Shown: in pieces, positions 6,103 through 13,496 of the stretch
Layout of the letters: each line of letters starts with the position of its first letter
How positions within the stretch are numbered: position 1 is the stretch's first letter
Source: Nitrospira sp.
GTDB lineage: Bacteria > Nitrospirota > Nitrospiria > Nitrospirales > Nitrospiraceae
Direction of reading: 5' to 3'
DNA length: 14,833 nucleotides
NCBI GenBank assembly: GCA_025361385.1
Contig: JANYAJ010000394.1
Coordinates: forward strand, 1-14,833
Position numbers and translations under genes: made by a program
Notes under the pieces: generated by a model
Databases searched by the model: none
The model's input: only the letters and a program-made list of their open reading frames with translations
What the model was told of the DNA's origin: nothing

Positions 6103-6999
6103 ATGGTATGCTTCGCCACGATGGCCGCTTCCCGAATACAACACCCGTTCAGTGAGCCGCCCACGGTCGTGCTTTATCACGCCGAATGCGCCGATGGGTT
6201 CGGCGCCGCTTGGGCAATCTGGAATCAATTCCCCACGGCTCGATTCATTCCCGTGAAACACGGGAACCCGCCTCCTGAAGGGCTAGAAGACCAACGGGTC
6301 GTCATCGTGGATTTCAGCTATGCCCGCGAGACGTTGGAAATCATGGCCGCACAGACGCAGGCGCTCCTCGTGCTCGATCATCACATCACCGCAGAGAAGG
6401 CCCTGACCGGCCTTCCCTATGCTTATTTCGACATGAAAAAGTCGGGGGCGGTCCTGGCCTGGGAATGGGCTCACGACCGGCCGACACCCTGGCTCCTCAA
6501 CTATATCCAAGACAAAGACCTCTGGACCTGGGCGCTCCCTTCCAGTCGAGAAATCAGTGCCGCTGTGGCTTCGTACCCGTTCGATTACCAGCTCTGGAGC
6601 AACTTTAAACAGAAGGAGTTGGAACAGGAGGGTCGAGCCATCCTCCGTTATGAAAACGAACTCGTAAGCAAACTCGCGGCGCAGGCGATGTTGATCGACT
6701 TTCACGGAGCCGTCGTGCCGTCGGTCCAAAGCGCAGTCTTGACCAGTCAGATCGGTGAACGCCTGTCTGCGGAACATCCGTTCTGCGTCATGTGGCACGA
6801 TCGCGACGGACGCCGCTATTACAGCATGCGATCGAGAGAAGACGGGACGGATGTGGGAGCCATTGCCGCTTCCTTCGGCGGTGGCGGCCATACACATGCG
6901 GCCGGGTTTTCAGTCCTGCTAGGCCCCGATGGCACCTTGCCGGATAACCCGGCACTGCCCCGATCGGTCATCGACCGTCGCCGCCCTTCCTCGCAATAA
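6103..6999 (+). CDS. DHH-family phosphoesterase
   Basis: A 298-residue cytoplasmic protein of the DHH/DHHA1 superfamily, which uses two Mn ions to cleave phosphodiester or pyrophosphate bonds. Visible metal-site motifs: HAECADG (26-32, with Asp31), VDFS (69-72, Asp70), LDHH (91-94, the naming motif) and DKD (137-139). The C-terminal DHHA1 substrate-binding site is FGGGGHTHAAGF (258-269). Related proteins include nanoRNases (NrnA type), which degrade short RNA and pGpG or pApA, and other phosphohydrolases. I cannot choose between them, although the short linker and single DHH-DHHA1 unit suit small nucleotide substrates. The tail after 280 is Pro/Arg-rich and probably disordered. The start is unclear: ATG 6103 abuts a hairpin and lacks a ribosome-binding site, and ATG 6121 also lacks one. 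The rhomboid gene follows after seven bases, so the two are probably co-transcribed. Confidence 0.87.
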   Translation: MVCFATMAASRIQHPFSEPPTVVLYHAECADGFGAAWAIWNQFPTARFIPVKHGNPPPEGLEDQRVVIVDFSYARETLEIMAAQTQALLVLDHHITAEKALTGLPYAYFDMKKSGAVLAWEWAHDRPTPWLLNYIQDKDLWTWALPSSREISAAVASYPFDYQLWSNFKQKELEQEGRAILRYENELVSKLAAQAMLIDFHGAVVPSVQSAVLTSQIGERLSAEHPFCVMWHDRDGRRYYSMRSREDGTDVGAIAASFGGGGHTHAAGFSVLLGPDGTLPDNPALPRSVIDRRRPSSQ

Positions 7000-7006
7000 A
7001 AGCACC

Positions 7007-7711
7007 GTGATCCCTCTGCATGACGATAACCCAACCGAACTGACGCCGGTGGTCACCATCACTTCTGTCGCGGCCTGCGTCCTCGTCTTTCTCTACCAGA
7101 TTAGCCTTCCTGTCGGGCCTGACAAGACCTTCGTCTTCCAGTACGGGGCGATCCCGGCTCTTGTATTCGGACAGGCCGGCCTCCCCGAAACGGATGTGGC
7201 CATTCCCGCCTATGCCACCTTGATCACGAGCATGTTTCTCCACGGTGGATGGATGCACCTCATCGGCAATATGCTGTACCTCTGGGTCTTCGGGAACAAC
7301 ATCGAAGACGTCATGGGGCATACGAAATACGCGCTGTTCTACCTCCTATGCGGAGTCCTCGCCGCCTTGAGCCACGCCGTAACCGATCCGTCTTCGACTG
7401 TTCCCATGGTCGGAGCCAGCGGCGCCATTTCCGGTGTCTTAGGCGCCTATGTGCTGCTGTTTCCACGAGCCCGCGTGCTGGTGTTGATACCGGGCCTAGG
7501 CCTCACGAAGGTGGCAGCTGGTATCGTCCTCGGCATGTGGTTTGTGATGCAACTCTTCAGTGGCGGAATGAGCATCGGCGATGCAGGTGGGGGCGTGGCC
7601 TTCTTCGCCCATATCGGCGGGTTTCTGGCTGGAATGGCGCTGATCGGTCTGTTCAAACGCCCGAACGTGCCCTTCTTTGGCGCAAGCGACAGAGGCCGGT
7701 GGGAAGACTAG
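7007..7711 (+). CDS. Rhomboid-family intramembrane serine protease
   Basis: An integral membrane protease of 234 residues with six or seven hydrophobic segments (about 14-33, 68-95, 107-123, 136-153, 165-186, 198-216). The catalytic dyad is visible: Ser138 in the GASGAISG motif and His202 in AHIGGFLAGM. The conserved loop and helix-2 motif HGGWMHLIGNMLYLWVFG (79-96) includes His84 and Asn88, which help form the oxyanion site. Rhomboids cut transmembrane segments of other membrane proteins inside the bilayer; natural bacterial substrates are mostly unknown. I start it at GTG 7007, giving MIPLHDDNPT, a typical short cytoplasmic lead-in, and not at the upstream ATG 6929, which would overlap the DHH gene by 71 bases and add non-homologous sequence. 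No clear ribosome-binding site precedes the GTG, and reinitiation after the DHH stop seven bases earlier is plausible. Confidence 0.93.
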   Translation: MIPLHDDNPTELTPVVTITSVAACVLVFLYQISLPVGPDKTFVFQYGAIPALVFGQAGLPETDVAIPAYATLITSMFLHGGWMHLIGNMLYLWVFGNNIEDVMGHTKYALFYLLCGVLAALSHAVTDPSSTVPMVGASGAISGVLGAYVLLFPRARVLVLIPGLGLTKVAAGIVLGMWFVMQLFSGGMSIGDAGGGVAFFAHIGGFLAGMALIGLFKRPNVPFFGASDRGRWED

Positions 7712-7725
7712 CAGGAGGCTAGTCT
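7705..7725. terminator. Stem-loop at the end of the rhomboid gene (weak terminator candidate)
   Basis: AGACTAGC (7705-7712) and GCTAGTCT (7718-7725) form an eight-base-pair stem with loop AGGAG. The rhomboid stop codon is within the 5' arm. There is no strong T-run afterwards, so termination is unsure. It lies between convergent genes (rhomboid and the kinase-like gene), where a two-way terminator is expected. Confidence 0.35.
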
Positions 7726-7752
7726 CTCTAGTCTAGTTGGGATTGTCTCATC

Positions 7753-7767
7753 TGGTTGATTGAACCA
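7753..7767. terminator. Short stem-loop in the convergent intergenic region
   Basis: TGGTT (7753-7757) and AACCA (7763-7767) surround a five-base loop. The stem is only five base pairs and AT-rich, with no T-run, so it is a weak candidate for ending transcription of the kinase-like gene, which finishes at 7803. Confidence 0.2.
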
Positions 7768-7802
7768 AGCTAGCCAAATACACCCGCACAAGCAGCCGGC
7801 AC

Positions 7803-9653
7803 TCATGCATCTAGCAGTTCACGCACTTTTTCCACCAACCCAGTTTGTCGATAGGGGCGCCGCAAGAGATATTTCGGGTTGAGGCGATGAGACACCATCG
7901 CCTCGTCGTCATAACCAGAGACGAAGAGCGGTTTCATCATCGGATGTTGCGCCAGCAACCGTGTGGCTAAGTCACGCCCGCCAATCTCCGGCATCATGAG
8001 ATCGCTCACGGTCACATGGACGGCTCCGGGATATTGCTGCGTGAGCAGCAACGCTTCAACGGACGAGCTCGCCTCCAAGACCTGATAGCGATGCCGGAGC
8101 AGCGTGGAGAGTGCGAGCTTACGGTCAATTTCATTCGCATCCACCAAGAGAACCGTCTCCTGGCCTTTGGCTAAAACCTGTGTCTGAAGTGATGGCGCGA
8201 GCGGCCGACCTTGTGGTGCACAGGGAAGCACCACCTGGACCACGGTGCCTTGGCCAGGTTGACTCACCACATCTACCTGGCCTGCACTGTGTTTCACGAT
8301 GCCATAGACTGCGGTGAGGCCAAGTCCCACATTCATTTCTTTTGTGGAGAAGAAGGGCTCAAACATGTGCGACTGGGTCTCGAGGCTCATCCCGCTTCCC
8401 GTATCGCTCACTTGAATCAGCACCTTGGACTGGTGCCCCCCCTTGCCATTCACCGATGCACTCTTACATCCAGGGGACACTGGCTTCGCGTCAATCCGAA
8501 GCCGACCACCCTGTGGCATGGCCTCCCGCGCATTAACCGCAAGATGCAGCAGAACCTGTTCGAGTCCTTCACGGTCAACCTCGACATCCATCGGTGCATT
8601 GTCGATGACTAGGTCCAGCTCAATCGACGCAGGCAGCAACCCTCTGATCACTCCACGAATCTCCTCCAGCACTGCCTTGACCGACAGCACCTGCCGAAAG
8701 TGGCCGTCCTGGAGGCCCAGTCCGGATAATTGAGCCGTCAGGGCCGCGGCCTGGCCTCCGCTTCGAAAAATGTCATCGACCGGCCGATACAGCGGGTCGC
8801 CCGCCTTGAGGGAGGATAGGACAACACCCGTCTGCCGCCCGATCACTGAAACCAGATGATTGAGTTCGTTGGCAATCCCTCCGGCAACTCGACCGATCGC
8901 CTCCATCTTCTGCGCTTCAAGTAATTGCTTCTCCAGGCCTTGCCGCTCTTGCTGCTCCTGCCGAACGTGCTCATTCGCTCGCAAGAGATCCCCCTTGAGA
9001 GCCTTGATACGAGTCTCCAACTGGTCACGCGAAGCTTGCAAGGCCTGCTCAGTTTCTTTCAAGGTCTCGACACTCTCCATCAAGAGCGCTTTCTGTTGCC
9101 GTTCGGCCCCGATCGTTTGCAACGCGAGCCCATAGAATATTGCCATCACCAATAACACCGGCATCCCCAACAGATGCCCCACCGTCAATGAGCCAGTTTG
9201 GACGACCCCTTGATAGAGGGTGAACCCATACCCGGCACAGAGCAGCAGGGAAAAGGCAATGACGTGGGAAAGCCGCCGCACCGAAGCGGCAATAAGCATG
9301 AGCAGAAAATACGACAGATAGAGATCCGAGCGAGCATTACCCGACAGGTAGATTGTCGCAGTGACGAACACCGTATCGATCCCGATCAGAGCTCCGCTGA
9401 ACCATGAAGCCTGTAGGATTGAGATCGGCACCAACAACAGACACAGAACCATCGCTGCCAACCCGCCGACCATCACTTCGCTCATCACCTGGCTTGCGAT
9501 CAACTCCTCCCCGGACAATAGCTGATAGGCCAACATGACCCCAACCAGCGACTGAAGCACGACATATCGTGGACGTGAAATCGCACTGTCGTACCGCGAG
9601 TCATCCAACGGCGGCTCAGCACGATTTTCAGAAGGGACGGCGCGACCGCTCAT
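7803..9653 (-). CDS. Membrane histidine-kinase-like protein fused to receiver domain; phosphoacceptor His replaced
   Basis: From ATG 9653 the protein has 616 residues. Residues 30-180 hold about six hydrophobic helices with very short loops, so this is a membrane-embedded sensor with no periplasmic domain. Residues 185-250 are a coiled coil. The dimerisation box at 255-270 reads VAGGIANELNHLVSVI, where active kinases of this type have AGGIAHDFNN; the phospho-accepting His is Asn262. The ATP-binding domain looks complete: N box LAVNAREAMP (371-380), DTGSGM (417-422), FEPFFSTK (431-438) and GLGLTAVYGIVK (443-454). A receiver (499-616) has Asp505, the phosphoacceptor-position Asp551 in SDLMMP and Ser579, but Ala506 replaces the second acidic residue and Arg599 the conserved Lys. 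It is therefore likely a non-canonical kinase or pseudokinase. Start: AGGAG lies nine bases before ATG 9653 (three bases before ATG 9659); ATG 9803 would add 50 residues and has no well-spaced site. It is not next to a separate response regulator. Confidence 0.88.
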   Translation of the reverse strand: MSGRAVPSENRAEPPLDDSRYDSAISRPRYVVLQSLVGVMLAYQLLSGEELIASQVMSEVMVGGLAAMVLCLLLVPISILQASWFSGALIGIDTVFVTATIYLSGNARSDLYLSYFLLMLIAASVRRLSHVIAFSLLLCAGYGFTLYQGVVQTGSLTVGHLLGMPVLLVMAIFYGLALQTIGAERQQKALLMESVETLKETEQALQASRDQLETRIKALKGDLLRANEHVRQEQQERQGLEKQLLEAQKMEAIGRVAGGIANELNHLVSVIGRQTGVVLSSLKAGDPLYRPVDDIFRSGGQAAALTAQLSGLGLQDGHFRQVLSVKAVLEEIRGVIRGLLPASIELDLVIDNAPMDVEVDREGLEQVLLHLAVNAREAMPQGGRLRIDAKPVSPGCKSASVNGKGGHQSKVLIQVSDTGSGMSLETQSHMFEPFFSTKEMNVGLGLTAVYGIVKHSAGQVDVVSQPGQGTVVQVVLPCAPQGRPLAPSLQTQVLAKGQETVLLVDANEIDRKLALSTLLRHRYQVLEASSSVEALLLTQQYPGAVHVTVSDLMMPEIGGRDLATRLLAQHPMMKPLFVSGYDDEAMVSHRLNPKYLLRRPYRQTGLVEKVRELLDA

Positions 9654-9980
9654 CTGCATGATCTCCTGTTGGCGACCAAAGATTCGCAGGATGCTGAGCG
9701 AGTCCGCCGGTAAGGGCCGCTCATACCAACATCGTTTTCCTGCAACCGGGTCAGAGTGGAGCAAGTCCCGTACCGATACCCCAACAGAGGAGAACCCCGC
9801 CATTCCCAGTAACTACACACTGAGAAGGTGAACCATTTTATCCATACCCCTACAGCAGGTCACAAAATAGAACGGTACACGATGGCCAGAAAGCGGCTCA
9901 CAGATTGGCTTTACCTGATTGCCGCGGCAGCATCCTATCGGTTGATGCCGAATAGGAACCAGACACAGACATGAAGGTGT
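9654..9980. other. Non-coding stretch between purK and the kinase-like gene
   Basis: About 327 bases with no convincing gene if the kinase-like protein starts at 9653. The part up to 9803 is an open extension of that reading frame. It also holds a likely promoter for the kinase-like gene and an imperfect inverted repeat (CCTATCGG at 9934-9941 with CCGAATAGG at 9948-9956, one bulged base), which could help end purK transcription but has no T-run. A 30-codon open frame at 9882-9974 on the plus strand has no ribosome-binding site. Confidence 0.5.
9835..9863 (-). promoter_or_regulatory. Putative promoter for the kinase-like gene
   Basis: On the minus strand, GTGACC (9863-9858, 4 of 6) and TAAAAT (9840-9835, 5 of 6) are 17 bases apart. 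Transcription would start near 9828. This leaves a leader of about 175 bases before ATG 9653, or about 25 before the alternative ATG 9803, so it does not settle the start. Confidence 0.4.
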
Positions 9981-11159
9981 TTATGCTGAGGGGAAGGAAC
10001 CGTTCGCCAGGCTGTCACGAAATGGTTTCGCACGATCGAGAGCAAGACCGAGTGTCTCGCCGAGAAACGTGACATGGCCCATCTTGCGACGGGAACGAAT
10101 CATACGCTTGCCGTACAGATGAAGCACCGCACCGGGGATGTCCAGCAGGGCTCGACAACCTGAGCCATGTGTAATGGCCGCGACATCATTCCCGATGAGA
10201 TTCACCATGACGGCTGAGCTCAGCAAACGCACTTCACCAAGCGGCATCCCACTAGCCGTACGAACCTGTTGCTCAAACTGAGACACACTACAGGCATCAA
10301 GCGTGTAGTGGCCAGAGTTATGGGGCCGCGGGGCGATTTCGTTGATGAGCAGTTCCCCGCTAGGCAGCTGAAATAACTCGAGGCAGAAGACCCCAACCCC
10401 TTCCAGACGATCCACGACCTGACGTGCAAGAGTGGCCGCTCGTTCGGCCATAATGGAAGAGGCCAACGCCGGCACCATGGTGGTCCGAAGAATCCCCTCT
10501 TCATGTTCATTCTCAGCCAACGGATAGGTGCAACTCTCTCCATCAGATCCACGGACCACCAGGATCGAGAGCTCCCGTTCAAACGGCACATAGGACTCCA
10601 CTATCCATCGCATGCCAGAGTGAGCGCATTCCAATAATGCCCGTTCCACCTCCTGGACATCGGACTCTCGGCTGATGCGCCACTGGCCCTTGCCGTCATA
10701 ACCGGCTGTCGCCGTCTTACAGAATGCAGGGTAGCCAACCTGTCGGACGGTTGCCGCTAATTGATCGGGTGCTGTCAGGGTGACAAACGAAGGAACGGGA
10801 AATCCGTTGGAGGCCAAGAACCCCTTTTGTTCGAGACGATCCTGAATCACGTTCAGGACGGCACTCGACGGACGAACCGGTTTCTGTTGCTCCAACGCAC
10901 GACAGAGTTCCGCAGGGATATTTTCCCATTCATAGGTCACGGCGCTGACCAGGTCGGCAAACCGCACAAGACTGGGCTGATCGTGAAAGGGAACTGAAAA
11001 GTTGTATGTGGCGAAACGATGGGCAGGCGCCTCTGGATCGGGATCCCACACGGCGACCTGATAGCCAAGACGGCATGCCGCCAGGGTGAACATGGCGCCC
11101 AATTGTCCGCCGCCCAGAACACCGAGAACCGCCCCTGGCTCAATCACCTCTGCCTTCAC
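9981..11159 (-). CDS. purK: 5-(carboxyamino)imidazole ribonucleotide synthase PurK
   Basis: PurK uses ATP and bicarbonate to convert aminoimidazole ribonucleotide (AIR) to N5-CAIR in de novo purine synthesis; PurE then rearranges the product. The 392-residue length is usual. The ATP-grasp layout is complete: a Rossmann-like N-terminal site [11 protein letters not shown] (13-23), VTYEWENIP (74-82), the loop [14 protein letters not shown] (147-160) with Lys148, the ATP-binding segment [12 protein letters not shown] (187-198), and the metal and substrate motif [14 protein letters not shown] (273-286). The C-terminal domain has the typical RKMGHVTF motif. Translation starts at GTG 11159, whose bases overlap the purE stop (GTGA), so synthesis is coupled to PurE without its own clear ribosome-binding site. 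The protein is cytoplasmic. Identification is secure. Confidence 0.97.
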   Translation of the reverse strand: MKAEVIEPGAVLGVLGGGQLGAMFTLAACRLGYQVAVWDPDPEAPAHRFATYNFSVPFHDQPSLVRFADLVSAVTYEWENIPAELCRALEQQKPVRPSSAVLNVIQDRLEQKGFLASNGFPVPSFVTLTAPDQLAATVRQVGYPAFCKTATAGYDGKGQWRISRESDVQEVERALLECAHSGMRWIVESYVPFERELSILVVRGSDGESCTYPLAENEHEEGILRTTMVPALASSIMAERAATLARQVVDRLEGVGVFCLELFQLPSGELLINEIAPRPHNSGHYTLDACSVSQFEQQVRTASGMPLGEVRLLSSAVMVNLIGNDVAAITHGSGCRALLDIPGAVLHLYGKRMIRSRRKMGHVTFLGETLGLALDRAKPFRDSLANGSFPSA

Positions 11160-11746
11160 GGCCGGCGACTCGGACGGACTGGGCCTTTCGTTCTGGCCAC
11201 CAGGCCCTTCGCCTCAGGAGACTGGAGCACGCTATCCGTCTGTGTTTGACGGAATGACTTCACACGATCGGCAATCGCTGGATACCGGCCTGCCAAAATT
11301 TGCGCCGCCAGCAAGCCAGCATTCTCCGCCCCGCCAATAGCCACGGTGGCAACAGGAATCCCTCGTGGCATTTGTACGATGGAGAGAAGGGAGTCCAGTC
11401 CGCGAAGATTCTCCGTCGGGATCGGAACTCCAATGACCGGCAGATGCGTCTTCGCAGCCAGCATCCCGGGAAGATGGGCCGCCCCGCCAGCTCCGGCAAT
11501 AATCACTTCGATCCCCCGGTCGGGAGCCTGTTCTGCATAGGTGAACAAGCGATCCGGAGTCCGGTGCGCCGAGACGACCAGTAATTCGCTTGGAATCCCC
11601 AGATCCGTCAGCATCGCCACGGCCTTCTCTAAGATCGGAAAATCGGATTTACTTCCGCCCAACACCCCGACCAAGGGATGCGAGCGATCCACCTTTTTTC
11701 GTTGCGATAGTCGTTGGGGTCCTCTACTGAGACGGGGCATATTCAC
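11156..11746 (-). CDS. purE: 5-(carboxyamino)imidazole ribonucleotide mutase PurE (class I)
   Basis: PurE moves the carboxyl group of N5-CAIR to give CAIR, the step after PurK. Class I features are clear: [10 protein letters not shown] (27-36), [10 protein letters not shown] (57-66) with His61, [13 protein letters not shown] (83-95) with His91, THLPVIGVP (100-108) and QMPRGIPV (125-132). Presence of purK next door also fits class I, because class II PurE works directly on AIR. At 196 residues it is longer than the usual 160-170, owing to a basic N-terminal lead of about 22 residues and an Arg/Pro/Lys-rich tail after 165; neither shows a recognisable domain. The start is GTG 11746, with AAAGG five bases upstream; ATG 11740, two codons later, is equally possible. 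Confidence 0.96.
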   Translation of the reverse strand: MNMPRLSRGPQRLSQRKKVDRSHPLVGVLGGSKSDFPILEKAVAMLTDLGIPSELLVVSAHRTPDRLFTYAEQAPDRGIEVIIAGAGGAAHLPGMLAAKTHLPVIGVPIPTENLRGLDSLLSIVQMPRGIPVATVAIGGAENAGLLAAQILAGRYPAIADRVKSFRQTQTDSVLQSPEAKGLVARTKGPVRPSRRP

Positions 11747-11761
11747 GCGGGCCTTTCTCTC

Positions 11762-11799
11762 GTGGGTCTCGGGCTTACGGCTCTCGACGGAGCCCCCAC
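11762..11799 (-). promoter_or_regulatory. Possible structured leader upstream of purE
   Basis: Two nested perfect five-base stems are visible: GTGGG (11762-11766) with CCCAC (11795-11799), and GGCTC (11779-11783) with GAGCC (11790-11794). An alternative pairing is GGGCT (11771-11775) with AGCCC (11791-11795). It could be a leader-RNA structure controlling purEK. A weak promoter candidate (TTGACC at 11826-11821, 17 bases, TAAGGT at 11803-11798) would start inside this structure, so both cannot be right as drawn. I do not recognise a known riboswitch class. Confidence 0.2.
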
Positions 11800-11864
11800 C
11801 TTATCGACTCTCTGAAGGATGGTCAAGCAGGCCCTACCAGCAAAAGCCGATTCCTGCAGAGAAA

Positions 11865-11894
11865 TTGACCGGGTGATCGGCTTTCCACTATGAT
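11865..11894 (+). promoter_or_regulatory. Putative promoter for the HlyD-family/TolC-family genes
   Basis: TTGACC (11865-11870) and TATGAT (11889-11894) each match the sigma-70 consensus at 5 of 6 positions and are separated by 18 bases. Transcription would start near 11901, about 38 bases before GTG 11939. It is the best-looking promoter in the window by match to consensus. Confidence 0.55.
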
Positions 11895-11938
11895 GGATCC
11901 GTGGTAGTCGTTTCTCTGCCTCTGTCGAGGAGAAGTCA

Positions 11939-13375
11939 GTGGCACGCTTCACACAGGATTTGCGGAACAAAGTTCGCTCCCTCGTCAGGCGAGACACCGG
12001 CCTGGATGAAATCGCCATCGACGAACTTGCGACGTCCAGGAAGCTTCAGTCCTGGGAAGCGGTCCAAATCCCCGAGCGTCTTCGATTTTCTTCGCGCCTC
12101 GCCATCAAACTCGTACTCCTGTTTCTCTTGATCATCGCCTTCGTTCCTTGGACTCAGACGATTACCGTCATCGGACAACTCTCCGCCTACACGCCCTCCG
12201 AACGTCCACAGTATATTGAAGCGCAGATTACCGGACGGATCAAGAAGTGGCACATCTTTGAGGGGGTGCGCGTCAAGCAAGGGGATCTCATTCTTGAGTT
12301 AGACGACTACGATCCTAATTTCATGTCTCCAGACCTCCTCTCCTTCCTAGACCAACGACGCAAGGCACTGGATCAAAGTCGCAAAGCGGCGCTCGCCCGC
12401 GCCGAGCAATTGGATAAACGGATCAAGGAGATGCAGAACCTCGTCAAGTCCGCGGTCCCGTCCGCCCAGGCACGCGTGATCGAATCTGAGAATAAGGTCC
12501 GGGAGGCCTACCAGAAAGTCGAAGCAGCAAAAATTGCGGTCGCGACAGCCGAATTGAACGTGGACCGGCACAAACAGTTAGCGGAACAGGGCCTCGTGTC
12601 GCAACGCGAACTCGAGTTGACCATTCAATCGGCGCTTGCCACCAAAGCCGATCTGAGCGGAGCACAAGCCAATCTCAGGGGAGCAGAACAGGCCATGAAG
12701 GCTCTCGGATTCGGCCGCGACCAGGTCAGCGCCGAAGTCCTGCAACGATTGCTCGACGCAGAAGCGGCCCGTGAGGCCTCTATCGGCGAAGCAGCCAAAG
12801 CCACCGATCAATTGGCCGATGTCTCATTGCGGACGTCCAACGCGGAACAACGACGGCTCGCCGGCCACATCCTCTCCCCGATCGACGGCACCGTGGTAAA
12901 GATGGCTCAAGCCGGTGCCGGTGAAACCGTCCGACCAGGGGACAAACTCGTGAAGCTTTCTCCGGCGAGTGCTGACAAAGCCATCGAGATGGTGGCTGAC
13001 GGAATGGACGCTCCGCTGCTCAACGTAGGCCGGAAGGTACGCGTCTTGTTTTATGGGATTCCAGCTATTCCTCTCCCGGCTTGGCCGGAGATCATGGCCG
13101 GGACCTATGGTGGCGTCATCAAGGTCATCGACCAAGTCGACGACGGCAAGGGAAACTTTCGTTTCTGGGTGGTCCCGGATCCCGACGATCGGACCTGGCC
13201 CCCGCAGGAACATGTCCGCCAGGGAAGCAAAGCCATGGGATGGGTCATCTTGAACCGGGTCCCCCTGTGGTACGAGCTCTGGCGGCGCTTCAATCTCTTC
13301 CCGCCAGACTACCAAGAGCGCCCACCAAGCCTGATCGATACTCTCTTGCCGAAAGCAGGGCGAGGTGCAAAATAA
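11939..13375 (+). CDS. HlyD-family periplasmic adaptor (membrane fusion) protein
   Basis: This 478-residue protein should link an inner-membrane pump to an outer-membrane TolC-type channel. Residues 1-53 are cytoplasmic and charged, 54-70 form the single membrane anchor (LAIKLVLLFLLIIAFVP), and the rest is periplasmic. Two halves of a lipoyl-type domain flank a long helical hairpin: IEAQITGRIKKWHIFEGVRV (93-112) and QGDLILELDD (114-123) form the first half, HILSPIDGTVVKM (310-322) and VRPGDKLVKL (331-340) the second, and residues 132-300, Ala/Glu/Gln/Lys-rich, form the coiled coil. A beta-barrel region (345-440) follows. The GTG start is supported by AGGAG six bases upstream. The next gene is a TolC-family channel, which fits a tripartite or type I export system. 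The partner transporter and its cargo are not in the window. The long N-terminal cytoplasmic region resembles type I secretion adaptors more than RND adaptors, but this is a soft call. Confidence 0.9.
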   Translation: MARFTQDLRNKVRSLVRRDTGLDEIAIDELATSRKLQSWEAVQIPERLRFSSRLAIKLVLLFLLIIAFVPWTQTITVIGQLSAYTPSERPQYIEAQITGRIKKWHIFEGVRVKQGDLILELDDYDPNFMSPDLLSFLDQRRKALDQSRKAALARAEQLDKRIKEMQNLVKSAVPSAQARVIESENKVREAYQKVEAAKIAVATAELNVDRHKQLAEQGLVSQRELELTIQSALATKADLSGAQANLRGAEQAMKALGFGRDQVSAEVLQRLLDAEAAREASIGEAAKATDQLADVSLRTSNAEQRRLAGHILSPIDGTVVKMAQAGAGETVRPGDKLVKLSPASADKAIEMVADGMDAPLLNVGRKVRVLFYGIPAIPLPAWPEIMAGTYGGVIKVIDQVDDGKGNFRFWVVPDPDDRTWPPQEHVRQGSKAMGWVILNRVPLWYELWRRFNLFPPDYQERPPSLIDTLLPKAGRGAK

Positions 13376-13496
13376 GCGCGGCGCATGTCGTGTTGTCTCG
13401 TCTCAATAGGCCTGCATCACAACCGATATCGCCCTTCCGCTCCGGGTCTAACCCTCCAGCAATCGCGCACCTAATCTGACGAGAGGAGTCTGTCTC

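Noticed and set aside
6283..6897. A 204-codon minus-strand frame opposite the DHH gene
   Set aside because: The plus-strand gene shows all DHH and DHHA1 motifs; the antisense translation has no motif.
9654..9803. Longer start (ATG 9803) for the kinase-like protein, adding 50 residues
   Set aside because: No well-spaced ribosome-binding site precedes it, while AGGAG lies nine bases before ATG 9653, and the added sequence has no domain character. Not fully excluded.
9934..9956. Imperfect inverted repeat considered as a purK terminator
   Set aside because: It has a bulged base and no T-run on either strand, so it is not convincing as an intrinsic terminator.
9882..9974. A 30-codon plus-strand frame (MARKRLTDWLYLIAAAASYR...) with a hydrophobic middle between purK and the kinase-like gene
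   Set aside because: No ribosome-binding site or promoter is visible, and it overlaps an imperfect inverted repeat. Too short to support without conservation evidence.
12824..13315. A 163-codon minus-strand frame opposite the HlyD-family gene
   Set aside because: Shadow of a clear adaptor gene; no domain or ribosome-binding site.
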